From an uncultured Pelagibacteraceae bacterium (lineage in GTDB: Bacteria; Pseudomonadota; Alphaproteobacteria; Pelagibacterales; Pelagibacteraceae): DNA of 43,660 nt. Shown here one piece after another: positions 18,454 to 28,394 of the stretch (positions within the stretch are counted from its first letter, which is position 1; the number at the start of each line of letters is the position of its first letter). The stretch lies in assembly GCA_902570425.1 (NCBI GenBank), contig CACFYB010000006.1, positions 1 to 43,660 on the forward strand. The letters are read 5' to 3'. The translations under genes and the position numbers were made by a program. Below the pieces are notes generated by a model. That model worked only from the letters and a program-made list of their open reading frames with translations, did no database searches and was not told the origin of the DNA.

Positions 18454-19086
18454 ATGCCCACAAAAAATGATGGGATAATGATTATTTTATCCTCTCCGTC
18501 CGGAGCAGGAAAAACAACTTTAGTAAATTTACTCTCTAAATCGAGTAATTTTAAAACTTCCATATCACATACTACGAGGCAACCAAGAGAAAATGAAGAA
18601 CCAGACAAAGATTATTATTTTGTTGATGAAAAAGAGTTTGAGAGATTAATAAATAACCAAGAATTTTTAGAATACGCGAAAGTTTTTGGAAATCTTTATG
18701 GAACAACAAGAACACCAGTTATTGACAATCTTAATAAAGGAAAAAATGTTTTATTTGATATTGATTGGCAGGGAGCTGATCAAATCAAAAATAAAAAATT
18801 AGACTACAAATTAATAACTTTCTTTATTTTACCGCCTAGTAAAGAAATTCTATTTGAAAGATTATCTAATCGTGACATGAAAGACAAGTTAATTGCTGAA
18901 GAAAGAATGAAACAATTTAGTAGAGATGTACTTCATTGGATCAACTATGACTATGTTGTAATAAATGATGACTTAAATAAATGCTATTTGAAAATTTGTA
19001 ATTTAATACGAGCTGAAATAGACAATGGTTCAAAAGATTATGATATTGATTATATTAGAAACCACATAAAGAAATTAACTTCTTAA
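18454..19086 (+). CDS. gmk: guanylate kinase
   Basis: Phosphorylates GMP to GDP. The 210-residue protein has the P-loop [11 protein letters not shown] (residues 12-22), the GMP-binding [11 protein letters not shown], and [15 protein letters not shown] and [11 protein letters not shown]; it is full length. It starts 8 bp after acpP and ends in a 12-base convergent overlap with ksgA. In many alphaproteobacteria fabF, mltG and yicC lie between acpP and gmk; they are absent here. Confidence 0.97.
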   Translation: MPTKNDGIMIILSSPSGAGKTTLVNLLSKSSNFKTSISHTTRQPRENEEPDKDYYFVDEKEFERLINNQEFLEYAKVFGNLYGTTRTPVIDNLNKGKNVLFDIDWQGADQIKNKKLDYKLITFFILPPSKEILFERLSNRDMKDKLIAEERMKQFSRDVLHWINYDYVVINDDLNKCYLKICNLIRAEIDNGSKDYDIDYIRNHIKKLTS

Positions 19087-19863
19087 ATTTTCATATTCAT
19101 TAGCCAGCATATAATAAGTATTTAAATCTAAATTTTGTGGTCTTAAATTTAAATCTAAATTTAATTTATGTTGAATGATTTTATCCCCATTAAATAACTG
19201 ATTATATGGTTTTTTTAACATTTTTCTTCTATGATTAAAAAAAATTCTAGTAATTTTTTCTAAATTTTTTGGATTTTCAATTTTGAAAAAATTTTTTTTT
19301 GGCTTAAGAATTAATAAAGAGCTATTAATTTTTGGTTTGGGAAAAAAACTACTTGGTTTTATATCAAAAATTTTTTTTATATCTAATTTCCAGTTCGCAA
19401 TAATTGATAACCTTCCATAATTAGGTGTATTAAATTTTGCAATTATCCTATCAGCCACTTCCTTTTGAAACATTAAAATTAAATTTTCAAACCAAAAATT
19501 ATTTGTTTTTAAATTTAGAATCCATTTACATAATATTTCAGTTGAGATATTGTATGGAAGGTTGCCAAACACAACTAGTTTATCATTAGATAATGCTTTT
19601 TCATTAAATTTTAAAACGTCTTCATTTATTATTGTTAATTTTTCACCAAATTTTTCATCTAAGGATAATGCAAGCTTATCGTCTTTCTCAATGACATAAA
19701 ATTTTTTTGGTTTTTGATTTAATATAAAATTTGTTAAATTTCCTGTTCCAGGTCCAACCTCAAGAATATTTTTGTTTTTAATTGATACTAAATTAACTAT
19801 TTTTTCTAAAATATTTTTATCAACTAAAAAATTTTGTCCTAAAGTTTTTTTTGCTTTTATCAC
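19075..19863 (-). CDS. ksgA: 16S rRNA dimethyltransferase KsgA
   Basis: SAM-dependent enzyme that dimethylates two adjacent adenines near the 3' end of 16S rRNA during small-subunit maturation. The 262-residue protein opens with [11 protein letters not shown], has the SAM motif [10 protein letters not shown] (residues 36-45), the catalytic NLPYNIS, and [12 protein letters not shown] near the C-terminus. It overlaps pdxA by four bases and is the last gene of the lptF-lptG-lptD-surA-pdxA-ksgA run; its 3' end overlaps gmk. Confidence 0.97.
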   Translation of the reverse strand: MIKAKKTLGQNFLVDKNILEKIVNLVSIKNKNILEVGPGTGNLTNFILNQKPKKFYVIEKDDKLALSLDEKFGEKLTIINEDVLKFNEKALSNDKLVVFGNLPYNISTEILCKWILNLKTNNFWFENLILMFQKEVADRIIAKFNTPNYGRLSIIANWKLDIKKIFDIKPSSFFPKPKINSSLLILKPKKNFFKIENPKNLEKITRIFFNHRRKMLKKPYNQLFNGDKIIQHKLNLDLNLRPQNLDLNTYYMLANEYENLRS

Positions 19864-20828
19864 TTAATCGTATCTAAAAATCTTATTGACTTTAATAAAC
19901 TTAAAGGATTTGATGAATTCTTCCCAAGCATCTTTTCATTTGGACCATGGTCAGGAGATACTCTTATAAAAGGCAAACCCAATGTGATATTAATAGCATC
20001 ATATTCATATAATGTTTTTAAGGGCGTTAACACTTGATCATGATACATTCCTGTAATCACATTATATTTTTGTCTATTTTTTTTTAAAAAAATTGTATCA
20101 GCAGAGTAAGGGCCATTTATTTTATAATTAAGTTTTTTTAAGGACTTAATAACTGGCTTTATTATTTTGATATCCTCGTTAACTTTATGAACGCTTTCAC
20201 AATGCGGATTAAGACCTGTTACAGCAATATTTGGTTTAAAACCCATTGTTTTTTTAAAAAAACTGTCAATTAAGATTATTTTTTCTTTAATAATTTTTTT
20301 TGTAATTTTTTTTGCAACTGATTTTAGGGGTAAGTGTGTTGTTATTGGACAGACTGATAAATCTTTATTATAAATCAACATTGCAAATTTTTTTCGCTTT
20401 GTCTTCTTAGCTAAATATTCCGTTACACCAAGATATTTTTTTTTTAGAAAATATTTCTTTGAAATTGGGCCATTTATAAACTTCTTACTTATATTTTTTT
20501 TTAAAAGTTTTAGAGCCATTTGAAAACATCTTTCTAAATATTCATTTGATTTAGAAGAAATTTTTTCAAAAGCTTTTGAAGTTTCATAATCAATATTTAT
20601 TAAATTTATAGATTTGTTATTTAGCTTATATTTTTTTAATTGATTATGATCAATTAATCTAATTTTTTTCTTAAATTTTAATTTAATCATTTGTAATTTT
20701 AAAAGTTTTTTTGAGGCGATTAAAATATGCGGACTTTTAAATTTTTCACGATTAATTACTTTAAAATATAATTCAAGAAATATACTATTTGGCTCCCCTG
20801 CCATAATTATTATCGGTTTATAATTCAT
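19860..20828 (-). CDS. pdxA: 4-hydroxythreonine-4-phosphate dehydrogenase
   Basis: NAD-dependent enzyme of the DXP-dependent vitamin B6 pathway. The 322-residue protein keeps the likely metal-binding histidines in ITTHLPLK, GLNPHCES and MYHDQVLTPLK, and the C-terminal ITLGLPFIRVSPDHG. The N-terminal motif, usually G(E/D)PAGIGP, is here GEPNSIFLE. The protein is very Lys-rich. Its start lies 11 bases inside surA, the usual neighbour in proteobacteria. Confidence 0.93.
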   Translation of the reverse strand: MNYKPIIIMAGEPNSIFLELYFKVINREKFKSPHILIASKKLLKLQMIKLKFKKKIRLIDHNQLKKYKLNNKSINLINIDYETSKAFEKISSKSNEYLERCFQMALKLLKKNISKKFINGPISKKYFLKKKYLGVTEYLAKKTKRKKFAMLIYNKDLSVCPITTHLPLKSVAKKITKKIIKEKIILIDSFFKKTMGFKPNIAVTGLNPHCESVHKVNEDIKIIKPVIKSLKKLNYKINGPYSADTIFLKKNRQKYNVITGMYHDQVLTPLKTLYEYDAINITLGLPFIRVSPDHGPNEKMLGKNSSNPLSLLKSIRFLDTIK

Positions 20829-21750
20829 TTATTTGAATGTTATTTTTAACTTTATTATAATAAAGATTTGAAAATTGATTAAGTTGTTGATTTGTCTCTT
20901 TCTGAACAAGTTGTTTTAGTTTTTGTTCTACATTTACATTATTTTCTATTTCTTTTATGTCTTGGATTTTTAATATAAGTAAACCACCAGGAATCGTAAT
21001 TGGATTAGTATGTTGTCCAATTTCTATTTCATTTAATTCTTTTATTAATTTTGAACTTATGGAATCTTCATTAATCCATCCGAGTTTACCACTATTTTGA
21101 GACGAATTTGCAATACTGTGAATCAAAGCAGCGTTTTCAAAACCCTTTTCTAAAATATCTTTATTAATTAATTCAAAAGTCTCATCAATTGTGAAACTAT
21201 TTCTTTTATTAAAAACGATTTCAGATAAGAGAAAAGATTTTAAATTTTTTTGTTTTTTTTCTTTGATTTTTTTTTTTAATTTTTTTTCATCTATCTCTAT
21301 TTGATTAAAAAATTTTGTGTAAATTATTTCATTCCATAAAGCTTCTATTATAATCTTATTTTTAAAAACTTCAAAATCAACTTGATTTTCATTCAGATAA
21401 CTTACAAAATCATTTTTATTTTGAAATTTCAAATTATTGTATGATGTTTTTATTAATTGGTTTAAATAGTTTTCATCAATTTTAATTTCTTTAAAATTAT
21501 TCAAGATTTCAATTTTTTTTATTTTTTCTCTTATTAGAGAATTAATTGAAATTTCATAAATATCATTTTTATTTATATCTTTAAGATTTTTGTTTAAAGC
21601 TTTTAAATACTTTGACTCATTTAAAATATCTATGGTAGTAACAATTTCATTTTCTACTTTAAGTATTATCTTATTTTCGTAAGAAAATGAAAATTTAGTT
21701 GAAAATACTGATAAGATTAAAAAACTAACTAGTAATTTCTTTATAAACAT
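20818..21750 (-). CDS. surA: SurA-like periplasmic peptidyl-prolyl isomerase/chaperone
   Basis: Periplasmic chaperone for outer membrane proteins, including LptD. The 310-residue protein has a signal peptide (hydrophobic to about residue 22), a SurA N-terminal helical domain (VENEIVTTIDILNESKYL), and a single parvulin-like domain around residues 175-275 with GKLGWINEDSI and NPITIPGGLLILKI. E. coli SurA has two parvulin domains, so this is a short form. Position between lptD and pdxA supports the assignment. It starts 4 bp after the lptD stop. Confidence 0.88.
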   Translation of the reverse strand: MFIKKLLVSFLILSVFSTKFSFSYENKIILKVENEIVTTIDILNESKYLKALNKNLKDINKNDIYEISINSLIREKIKKIEILNNFKEIKIDENYLNQLIKTSYNNLKFQNKNDFVSYLNENQVDFEVFKNKIIIEALWNEIIYTKFFNQIEIDEKKLKKKIKEKKQKNLKSFLLSEIVFNKRNSFTIDETFELINKDILEKGFENAALIHSIANSSQNSGKLGWINEDSISSKLIKELNEIEIGQHTNPITIPGGLLILKIQDIKEIENNVNVEQKLKQLVQKETNQQLNQFSNLYYNKVKNNIQINEL

Positions 21751-21754
21751 TTAA

Positions 21755-24220
21755 TTAATCTCTGTATAAACTTTGGTCAACTTTTTGCTCATATTGAGTG
21801 AGTGGAAATAGTGTTATAGTTAGTAATAAATCCTCTTTTGGTTTTACGTCTCTATCTTGATAATATGTTTTTTTATACTTAAAGCCCGCAACCAAGCAAT
21901 CATTTTTATATTCATAGACAAGGTCATAATATTCTGTCAAATTAATTTCCCTATTTCTTCTAGTTTGAAATGTTAATAAATTTTTATCTTTGAGATTTAA
22001 AGTTGTTTTGTTTTCCAAAAAGTTTGTATCACCCATTTTTCCAGTATTTTCTCTATAATTAAATTCTGTGATCAAATTAAATAGAGACAATTCTGTTCCG
22101 ATAGAGTTATGCTCGAATGTATTAAAATCATTATCAAGTGAAAAATCATAATTTAAACTTAAAAATTTTGATATACCAATTTTAGACGATCCAAAGATAT
22201 TTGAACTTTTCTGTCCAATTGAACTACTAATTGGTATATTATCCTGCCTAACATCTCTTATAACCTTAGCTAAATTAAATTCAAAAAAGCTATTAATATC
22301 ATTAAGATTTTCTTTTGAGTAATCTAGCCCTAAAGTAAATGATTTTCCTTGTTCATAACTATCACTCAATCCAAGTCTATTTATGCCAAAAATGTTATCA
22401 GATGTAATAAATTTATTTTCATTTGAATAATCTTTCATACCACCAGGATTTAGCCTAAATGATAATCGAGGAGTTAACGTATTGATAAAACTTTCATTTA
22501 GCTTGATTAAAGGGAAGCTGGTTTCGAAATTATAAATATTTGAAAGTTCAACTTGTGGACTTGATTTGTATTGTTCATCATTTTTAGCAGAAGTATTTAT
22601 ATTCATAAAATAAATACCGAAATTATTTTTAAATCCTTTTTTTGATATAAAATCATAAGTTTGAAAATTAAAATTATTATCAATTACAGTCCTAAGATTG
22701 TTTGTTTTTCTTAAATTGTTATTTCCATTGGATGAAAAATTAAAATTACCATATTTATTTTCGTAAAAATTAGTAAGTGCAAGGTTATAATATGGCAGAA
22801 CATACTCATATCTATCACTACTTAAACCTTTTAACTTTTCATATACTGTAATACCAGAGTTGAAATTGATATTTTCGTTATCTAAATTTAGTTCAATACT
22901 AGAGGTAAGTTGATTTAAATTTGAAGGTCTTATTTCTTTATCGGTATAAATTAAATTTGTATCAAATACTTTTAAATAAGTATCATTGGTTACTTTTTCT
23001 AATGAAACATCTAAATTACTTTTTTCGAAACTTTCTAAATCTAAATCTACTTCAAATTTAGAAAATAAATGACCAATACTATTTTTATTATTATCTTTTG
23101 ATGATGACTGATAACCTTTAGTTAATCCAACATCTATTATAAAATTAGACTTTTTATTAACTTGTCTATATTCATTTGAAAACATGTAAATATCACCATC
23201 AAAAAAAGTTGGTTTTATAGTCATATCTTTATTATTAGAAATCACGTGATAATAAGGAGCAAGAAGTGATGTCCCTAAAACTGTTGAATTATTAAGTTGT
23301 GGTTGTAAAAAACCACTCTGTCGATTTACAGTTGGATCTGGGTGAAAGAATTTTGGAAAATACATAACTGGTACGTCGTAAATCTTTAAAACTGAATGAT
23401 CATAAATAAGTTGCTTTTTCTTTTTGTCATGCATGATTTTTTTTGATTTAATACTCCAGGGTGGGCATTTATCGTTAAGAGCGCAACTAGTAAAAACACC
23501 TTTATTAATTGTAGTTATTTGATCTTTTCTATTTGAGGATACACCAAATATTCGAGGATCATTTTTTGAAACGTCAAAAATATTTTTCTTAACGTTTATT
23601 TTAGTATCACTTGCTACATAATCTTTATTTTCAAGATTAAATATTCCATCTTTAAATTCATATATATCCTTTTCTTCATCATTAGGATTTTTATAATCTA
23701 CAACAACAACAATGTTATCACCTTTGAGTAGTTTTTTTTTTATAAAATATTCAAATTTGTCTAATTTATAAAAATTTCCATCATCATCAGTTATTGTTGA
23801 CTTTTGATTTGAAAGTAATCTTTCTTCAATTTTAAAAAATTTGGTATTATTAGATTCAAATTGATATTTTTTTTCAATGATAGCTTTTGTTTTACCATCA
23901 GTAAAAATTTCTTCTTTATTTTTAAAATATGTGATTTTGTCAGCAAATATCACATAGTCATTTATATTGTCCTCTAGTTTTACTTTTTTTTTTGCAATTA
24001 AGATATTTAAAATTTTGTCGTATTCAAATTCTTCAGCTGATATTTTGAGACCATCTTGTGTTGTTGCTGTTCCACCCTTGTATCCCTTAAATGTGTTTCC
24101 ATCATTTGTGACTTCAATTTCTGTAACATCAAAATTGAATTGTTCATTTGCATTAACTGAAAAAAGACTCAATAAAATCGAAAAGAAAAGTATTAATAAT
24201 AATATAATTCTATTTTTCAT
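21755..24220 (-). CDS. lptD: LPS-assembly outer membrane protein LptD
   Basis: Outer membrane beta-barrel that inserts lipopolysaccharide into the outer leaflet. The 821-residue protein has a signal peptide ending near VNAN, an N-terminal OstA/LptA-like beta-jellyroll (about residues 30-230), and a long C-terminal barrel of alternating Asn/aromatic strands. Conserved Cys occur in TSCALNDKCPPW and in NDCLVAGFKY near the C-terminus; such pairs form the disulfides needed for LptD maturation in other species. It overlaps lptG by 11 bases and is followed by its chaperone gene surA. Confidence 0.94.
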   Translation of the reverse strand: MKNRIILLLILFFSILLSLFSVNANEQFNFDVTEIEVTNDGNTFKGYKGGTATTQDGLKISAEEFEYDKILNILIAKKKVKLEDNINDYVIFADKITYFKNKEEIFTDGKTKAIIEKKYQFESNNTKFFKIEERLLSNQKSTITDDDGNFYKLDKFEYFIKKKLLKGDNIVVVVDYKNPNDEEKDIYEFKDGIFNLENKDYVASDTKINVKKNIFDVSKNDPRIFGVSSNRKDQITTINKGVFTSCALNDKCPPWSIKSKKIMHDKKKKQLIYDHSVLKIYDVPVMYFPKFFHPDPTVNRQSGFLQPQLNNSTVLGTSLLAPYYHVISNNKDMTIKPTFFDGDIYMFSNEYRQVNKKSNFIIDVGLTKGYQSSSKDNNKNSIGHLFSKFEVDLDLESFEKSNLDVSLEKVTNDTYLKVFDTNLIYTDKEIRPSNLNQLTSSIELNLDNENINFNSGITVYEKLKGLSSDRYEYVLPYYNLALTNFYENKYGNFNFSSNGNNNLRKTNNLRTVIDNNFNFQTYDFISKKGFKNNFGIYFMNINTSAKNDEQYKSSPQVELSNIYNFETSFPLIKLNESFINTLTPRLSFRLNPGGMKDYSNENKFITSDNIFGINRLGLSDSYEQGKSFTLGLDYSKENLNDINSFFEFNLAKVIRDVRQDNIPISSSIGQKSSNIFGSSKIGISKFLSLNYDFSLDNDFNTFEHNSIGTELSLFNLITEFNYRENTGKMGDTNFLENKTTLNLKDKNLLTFQTRRNREINLTEYYDLVYEYKNDCLVAGFKYKKTYYQDRDVKPKEDLLLTITLFPLTQYEQKVDQSLYRD

Positions 24221-25283
24221 TTATAGTACTTAACATTCTTATATTTATTAAGATTAAAAAAAGCAAAGGTAACCACACTGAAACAGAAAGTGGTATTTTT
24301 TCTGTATCACCCAAGACGTAGAAAAAGTTATTAATGTAGTAAATTATAACACAGAAAAAGAGACCTATTGAAATTTTGAAAGTTGCTCCTTTAAATCTTT
24401 TTGTATTAAACATTATTATTGCCGATAAAATTGTCATTAACATGAAATAAAGGGGAAAAGACAGCAACTTTTGAAGTTGTATGTCCACTTCTATTGTAGA
24501 GTAATTAATTTGTTGATAGTTCATACGAAGTTTAATTAGTTCTATTAAGGATAGTGAGGATAAATTAGAAAACAAACTTTGAATTCTATTATAATCAAAA
24601 TTTGAGGTGATATTTATTAGATCGGGATTTTTCGTCGTATTATCCTCAAATATTCTTGGATTATAAATTTCCCATTTCTTTTTTTTAATATTAATTTTTT
24701 CACTTTGTATATTTCTTTTTAAATTAAATTCCTCATCAAATTCACTAATAAATGCATTTACTAAAAAGTTATTGTCTATTTGAGATGCGTTAATTATTCT
24801 TGTTTCTCCATCTATAAAATCTTTTATCCAAAGTCCATTTTTAGTAATGACAGCTAGATATTTATTATCGGATGTATATTTATTCTTCAATTCAAGGTAA
24901 ATATTTTTAAGATTAGATGAAAAACTATAAAAAAGAGTGATAATTAAAACACCAAGAAAAAATGATACAAAACTTATTATCAATAATATTTTTGAATTTT
25001 TGAGACTTGAATATTTGAATATTTGTATCTGATTATCATTGAAAAGATTTATAAAGAAAACTTGAGTACTTAATAAAAAAATAAATGGATACATCTCAAA
25101 GATAAGATCTGGTGAATTTAATAATGATACATATAAAGGAAAATAAGATTTTACCTCATAATTTTTAAAGAACTCTATTTCACTCAGAATGTTTAGTATT
25201 AGGATTAAACTAAACATAATAAAAAAAACATATATAAAAGATTTTAAGTAAATATTAATAAGAAATTTAATATAAGTTTTCAT
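24210..25283 (-). CDS. lptG: LPS export ABC transporter permease LptG
   Basis: Inner-membrane permease of the LptB2FG complex, which extracts LPS and feeds the periplasmic bridge. The 357-residue protein has three N-terminal helices, a periplasmic beta-jellyroll (about 130-260), and three C-terminal helices ending in PLSVSVWLPLLFLILI, the usual LptG signature. It starts 4 bp after lptF and overlaps lptD, giving the classical lptF-lptG-lptD order. The lptB ATPase gene is not in the window. Confidence 0.92.
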   Translation of the reverse strand: MKTYIKFLINIYLKSFIYVFFIMFSLILILNILSEIEFFKNYEVKSYFPLYVSLLNSPDLIFEMYPFIFLLSTQVFFINLFNDNQIQIFKYSSLKNSKILLIISFVSFFLGVLIITLFYSFSSNLKNIYLELKNKYTSDNKYLAVITKNGLWIKDFIDGETRIINASQIDNNFLVNAFISEFDEEFNLKRNIQSEKINIKKKKWEIYNPRIFEDNTTKNPDLINITSNFDYNRIQSLFSNLSSLSLIELIKLRMNYQQINYSTIEVDIQLQKLLSFPLYFMLMTILSAIIMFNTKRFKGATFKISIGLFFCVIIYYINNFFYVLGDTEKIPLSVSVWLPLLFLILINIRMLSTINEK

Positions 25284-25287
25284 AAAA

Positions 25288-26439
25288 TTAATTCTTACCT
25301 AAAAATTTTAATTTAAATTTATGTAAAATTAAAAGATATATTAATATAAAAATTATAAGAGGTGTTATTATCATCTTTAAATTTCCAGAAAAAGTATTTT
25401 CTATAAATTTAAGAGTTGTTTCTGAAAAAATTATCATTGATAGCCCAAAAAGAAATATTAACAATCTAAATTTAGAATAATTAAGATTTTCTTTTGAGTA
25501 CATTATTGTCATCAATGAAATCAATATTAATATAGGTATATAAATTGGGATAATAAATCTTTTGTAAAGCTCTTTGTATAAATTTCCTAATCCATCTCTT
25601 GAACAATTATGAGCACTACTGGAAAAATCGATATTTTTAAATACATGAAGTTTTAATGAAAATAAATTATTAAGACAACTAAATAATACTAACGTTGAAG
25701 TTTCTTGCAATTTATTAACAACAACAATATCTGAGTCTAAGTTTGTTAAATTAAAATCAGATCTTTCAAAATTGAAGGTCGAAATTTTATTATTAATATT
25801 ATTGATAGTTTTACCATCATATAATTCTAATATTCTACTATTACCTTTTAAAACAAATCTACCACTTTTAGAAAATGTAATTTGAAAAGATTTTTCTCCA
25901 GTGTCTTTTTTTAAATAAATATTTTTTAAAAGACCATCAGAATTTTTTTCCTCAGCATAAATTGTTAAATTCTTAATAATATCATTAAATTTTTTTGGTT
26001 TTATAAAATCTTCTAATAAATCAACGTTAGAGTCTTTCATAAGTGTTCTGGATATTTCCTGGGATTTTGGAACAAAAAAAGATGTAAAAAGAATTTGAAT
26101 TATCATTAAAATGAATGAGATTTTAATAAAAAAATTGATTAATTGAATTTTGTTAATTCCAAAACTCCAAAAAATTATTAGTTCATTATTAATTTCATAT
26201 TTAGTTAAAATATAAAAAAAACTGAAAAATAAAGCAAAAGGCAGTATCTTTGATATTATTTTTGGAAAATTTAAAAGAGTGTAGTTTAGATAAACAAGAT
26301 AACCTCTTCCATCCTCAATCATGATGTCTAGAAAATTCACTGCTTGAAAAACCCAAACCACAATACTTGCGCTAATTAAAGAAATTAAGAAAAATATTAA
26401 ACAATCTGCAAGTATTTTTTTAAATAAAATTTTTTCCAT
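25288..26439 (-). CDS. lptF: LPS export ABC transporter permease LptF
   Basis: Partner permease of LptG. The 383-residue protein has the YjgP/YjgQ layout of three helices, a soluble periplasmic domain and three helices. FVPKSQEISRTLMKD follows helix 3 and NLYKELYKRFIIPIYIPIL precedes helix 4, as in the family. It is the first gene of a six-gene minus-strand operon and has a well-formed promoter just upstream. Confidence 0.92.
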   Translation of the reverse strand: MEKILFKKILADCLIFFLISLISASIVVWVFQAVNFLDIMIEDGRGYLVYLNYTLLNFPKIISKILPFALFFSFFYILTKYEINNELIIFWSFGINKIQLINFFIKISFILMIIQILFTSFFVPKSQEISRTLMKDSNVDLLEDFIKPKKFNDIIKNLTIYAEEKNSDGLLKNIYLKKDTGEKSFQITFSKSGRFVLKGNSRILELYDGKTINNINNKISTFNFERSDFNLTNLDSDIVVVNKLQETSTLVLFSCLNNLFSLKLHVFKNIDFSSSAHNCSRDGLGNLYKELYKRFIIPIYIPILILISLMTIMYSKENLNYSKFRLLIFLFGLSMIIFSETTLKFIENTFSGNLKMIITPLIIFILIYLLILHKFKLKFLGKN

Positions 26440-26459
26440 TGAAATATTACCAAATAGTA

Positions 26460-26488
26460 ATTATATATTTTCAACTTTTAGTTTACAA
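26460..26488 (-). promoter_or_regulatory. promoter of the lptF-lptG-lptD-surA-pdxA-ksgA operon
   Basis: On the minus strand TTGTAA (26488-26483) and a perfect TATAAT (26465-26460) are separated by exactly 17 bp. The start point would be about 14 bases before the lptF ATG. It is the best-formed promoter I found in the window, and its -35 overlaps that of the divergent pepA promoter. Confidence 0.6.
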
Positions 26489-26511
26489 TTAAATACAACC
26501 TAAAGTACATA
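26482..26511 (+). promoter_or_regulatory. candidate pepA-ndk promoter
   Basis: TTTACA (26482-26487) and TACATA (26506-26511) are separated by 18 bp, leaving about 10 bases to the pepA ATG. Its -35 occupies the same bases as the -35 of the divergent lptF promoter, so RNA polymerase could use only one direction at a time. Confidence 0.4.
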
Positions 26512-26521
26512 TTTATATAAA

Positions 26522-27991
26522 ATGTCAATAAAAATAAGCTTAAAAACAAATATTTCTGAAAAACAAATAAAAAATTTTGTTTTGTTTTCAGATAGTGAGT
26601 TTACGGTTAATGGTTTATCCAAAACTTTGCTATCAAAACAATCAGCATATATAACCAAAATAATTAAATCAAACAAATTAAAAAATCAAAATTTTTTGAT
26701 TTTTAATCTTAATTCCTTCCAAAAAGTTATTTTGATAAAATTAACAAACTCAAAATCATCAATTGATAATGAAAAAAATGGAGCTGAATTTTATAAATTA
26801 ATCAAAACAAACTCACTTTTTGATTTAACTTTTTTTGACAAAAATGTTCAAGAGACTAATAAAAATAATAAGGCTTTACTAGATGAATTTTTTCATGGAG
26901 TAAAATTAAAGTCTTATGAATTTAACAAATATAAGTCTAAAAATAAAATTTTTAGATTTAACTTTGATATCTTATGTAAAAATAAATCGATTAATCTAAA
27001 AAAAAATAAAAGATATGACTCTTTAGTAGATGGGATTAATTTTACAAAAGATTTAGTTTCTGAACCGGGTAATATTTTACATCCAGATGAGTATGCTAAA
27101 AGAATTAATCAATTAAAAAAATTTGGTTTAAAAGTAACTATATATGATGAAAAAAAATTAAAGAATTTGGGAATGAACGCTTTATTAGGTGTTGGTCAAG
27201 GAAGTATTCGTGGGTCATATTTAGTAACAATTGAGTGGAATGGTTTGAAATCTAAAAATAAACCCTTAGCTTTTGTTGGAAAGGGAGTTTGTTTTGATAC
27301 TGGTGGAATTTCACTTAAGCCAGCGAAGTTTATGGAAGACATGACTTACGATATGGCAGGTTCAGCTGTCGTTGTGGGTTTAATGAAAAGCTTAGCTTTA
27401 AGAAAAGCTAAAATAAATGCAGTTGGTGTTGTCGGTCTTGTTGAAAACATGCCAGGTGGTAATGCTCAGCGACCAGGTGATATAGTCAAATCTTATAGCG
27501 GTAAAACTATTGAAGTTCTTAACACTGATGCAGAAGGACGTTTAGTTTTAGCAGATGCATTAACTTTTACAGAAAAAAAATTCCAACCAAAATTCATTGT
27601 TGATTTAGCAACATTAACTGGTGCAATTATAGTTTCACTTGGGTCTGAATATGCAGGTCTTTTTTCAAATGATGACAAATTATCAAAACAACTTTTTGAG
27701 TCAGGAAATAAAGTTGATGAAAAAGTTTGGAGAATGCCTTTACATAAAAATTACGACAAATTAATGAATTCTAAAAATGCTGACATGCAAAATATAAATT
27801 ATGTGGGTGGGGCTGGATCGACAACAGCAGCACAATTCTTACAAAGATTTATTTTAAATAAAACTCCATGGGCACACCTGGATATTGCAGGAATGGCTTT
27901 TTCAAAATATGGAGGTGCTTTGAATTCTGGTGGTGCAACTGGATTTGGAGTAAGACTACTAAACAAATTAATAGAGGATAATTATGAGTAA
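26522..27991 (+). CDS. pepA: leucyl aminopeptidase (M17)
   Basis: Cytosolic dizinc/dimanganese aminopeptidase that trims N-terminal residues from peptides. The 489-residue protein has a variable, Lys/Asn-rich N-terminal domain and a conserved catalytic domain with [25 protein letters not shown], and the family signature [14 protein letters not shown]. Metal-binding Lys, Asp and Glu are all in place. It is divergent from lptF, a common alphaproteobacterial arrangement, and overlaps ndk by 8 bases. Confidence 0.97.
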   Translation: MSIKISLKTNISEKQIKNFVLFSDSEFTVNGLSKTLLSKQSAYITKIIKSNKLKNQNFLIFNLNSFQKVILIKLTNSKSSIDNEKNGAEFYKLIKTNSLFDLTFFDKNVQETNKNNKALLDEFFHGVKLKSYEFNKYKSKNKIFRFNFDILCKNKSINLKKNKRYDSLVDGINFTKDLVSEPGNILHPDEYAKRINQLKKFGLKVTIYDEKKLKNLGMNALLGVGQGSIRGSYLVTIEWNGLKSKNKPLAFVGKGVCFDTGGISLKPAKFMEDMTYDMAGSAVVVGLMKSLALRKAKINAVGVVGLVENMPGGNAQRPGDIVKSYSGKTIEVLNTDAEGRLVLADALTFTEKKFQPKFIVDLATLTGAIIVSLGSEYAGLFSNDDKLSKQLFESGNKVDEKVWRMPLHKNYDKLMNSKNADMQNINYVGGAGSTTAAQFLQRFILNKTPWAHLDIAGMAFSKYGGALNSGGATGFGVRLLNKLIEDNYE

Positions 27992-28394
27992 TATAGAACA
28001 AACTTTATCAATTATAAAGCCGGATGCAGTAGAAAGAAATTTAGATAACGAAATAAAAGAAATTTTTAAAAAAAATGGATTTAAAATTGTTCAAGAAAAA
28101 AAAATTCAAATAGAAAAATCAGAAGCAGAAAAATTTTATAAAGTTCATGAAACTAAACCTTTTTATACTGATTTATGTGCATATTTAGCTTCTGGACCAA
28201 TTGTTGTAATGATATTAGAAAAAGATAATGCTGTATTAGCTAATAGAGAATTAATGGGCGCCACAAATCCAAAAGACGCAAAAGAAAATACTATTAGAAA
28301 AAAATATGGTATCTCAATTGACAAAAATTCAGTTCATGGATCAGATAGTTTAGATAATGCTAAAATCGAAATAGATTTTTTTTTTAAAGATTAG
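27984..28394 (+). CDS. ndk: nucleoside diphosphate kinase
   Basis: Equilibrates nucleoside di- and triphosphates through a phosphohistidine intermediate. The 136-residue protein has [13 protein letters not shown] at the start, MGATNPKDA, and the active-site NSVHGSDS with H118. It starts inside the end of pepA and ends in an 11-base convergent overlap with purN. The holC gene often found next to pepA in alphaproteobacteria is absent. Confidence 0.98.
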   Translation: MSNIEQTLSIIKPDAVERNLDNEIKEIFKKNGFKIVQEKKIQIEKSEAEKFYKVHETKPFYTDLCAYLASGPIVVMILEKDNAVLANRELMGATNPKDAKENTIRKKYGISIDKNSVHGSDSLDNAKIEIDFFFKD

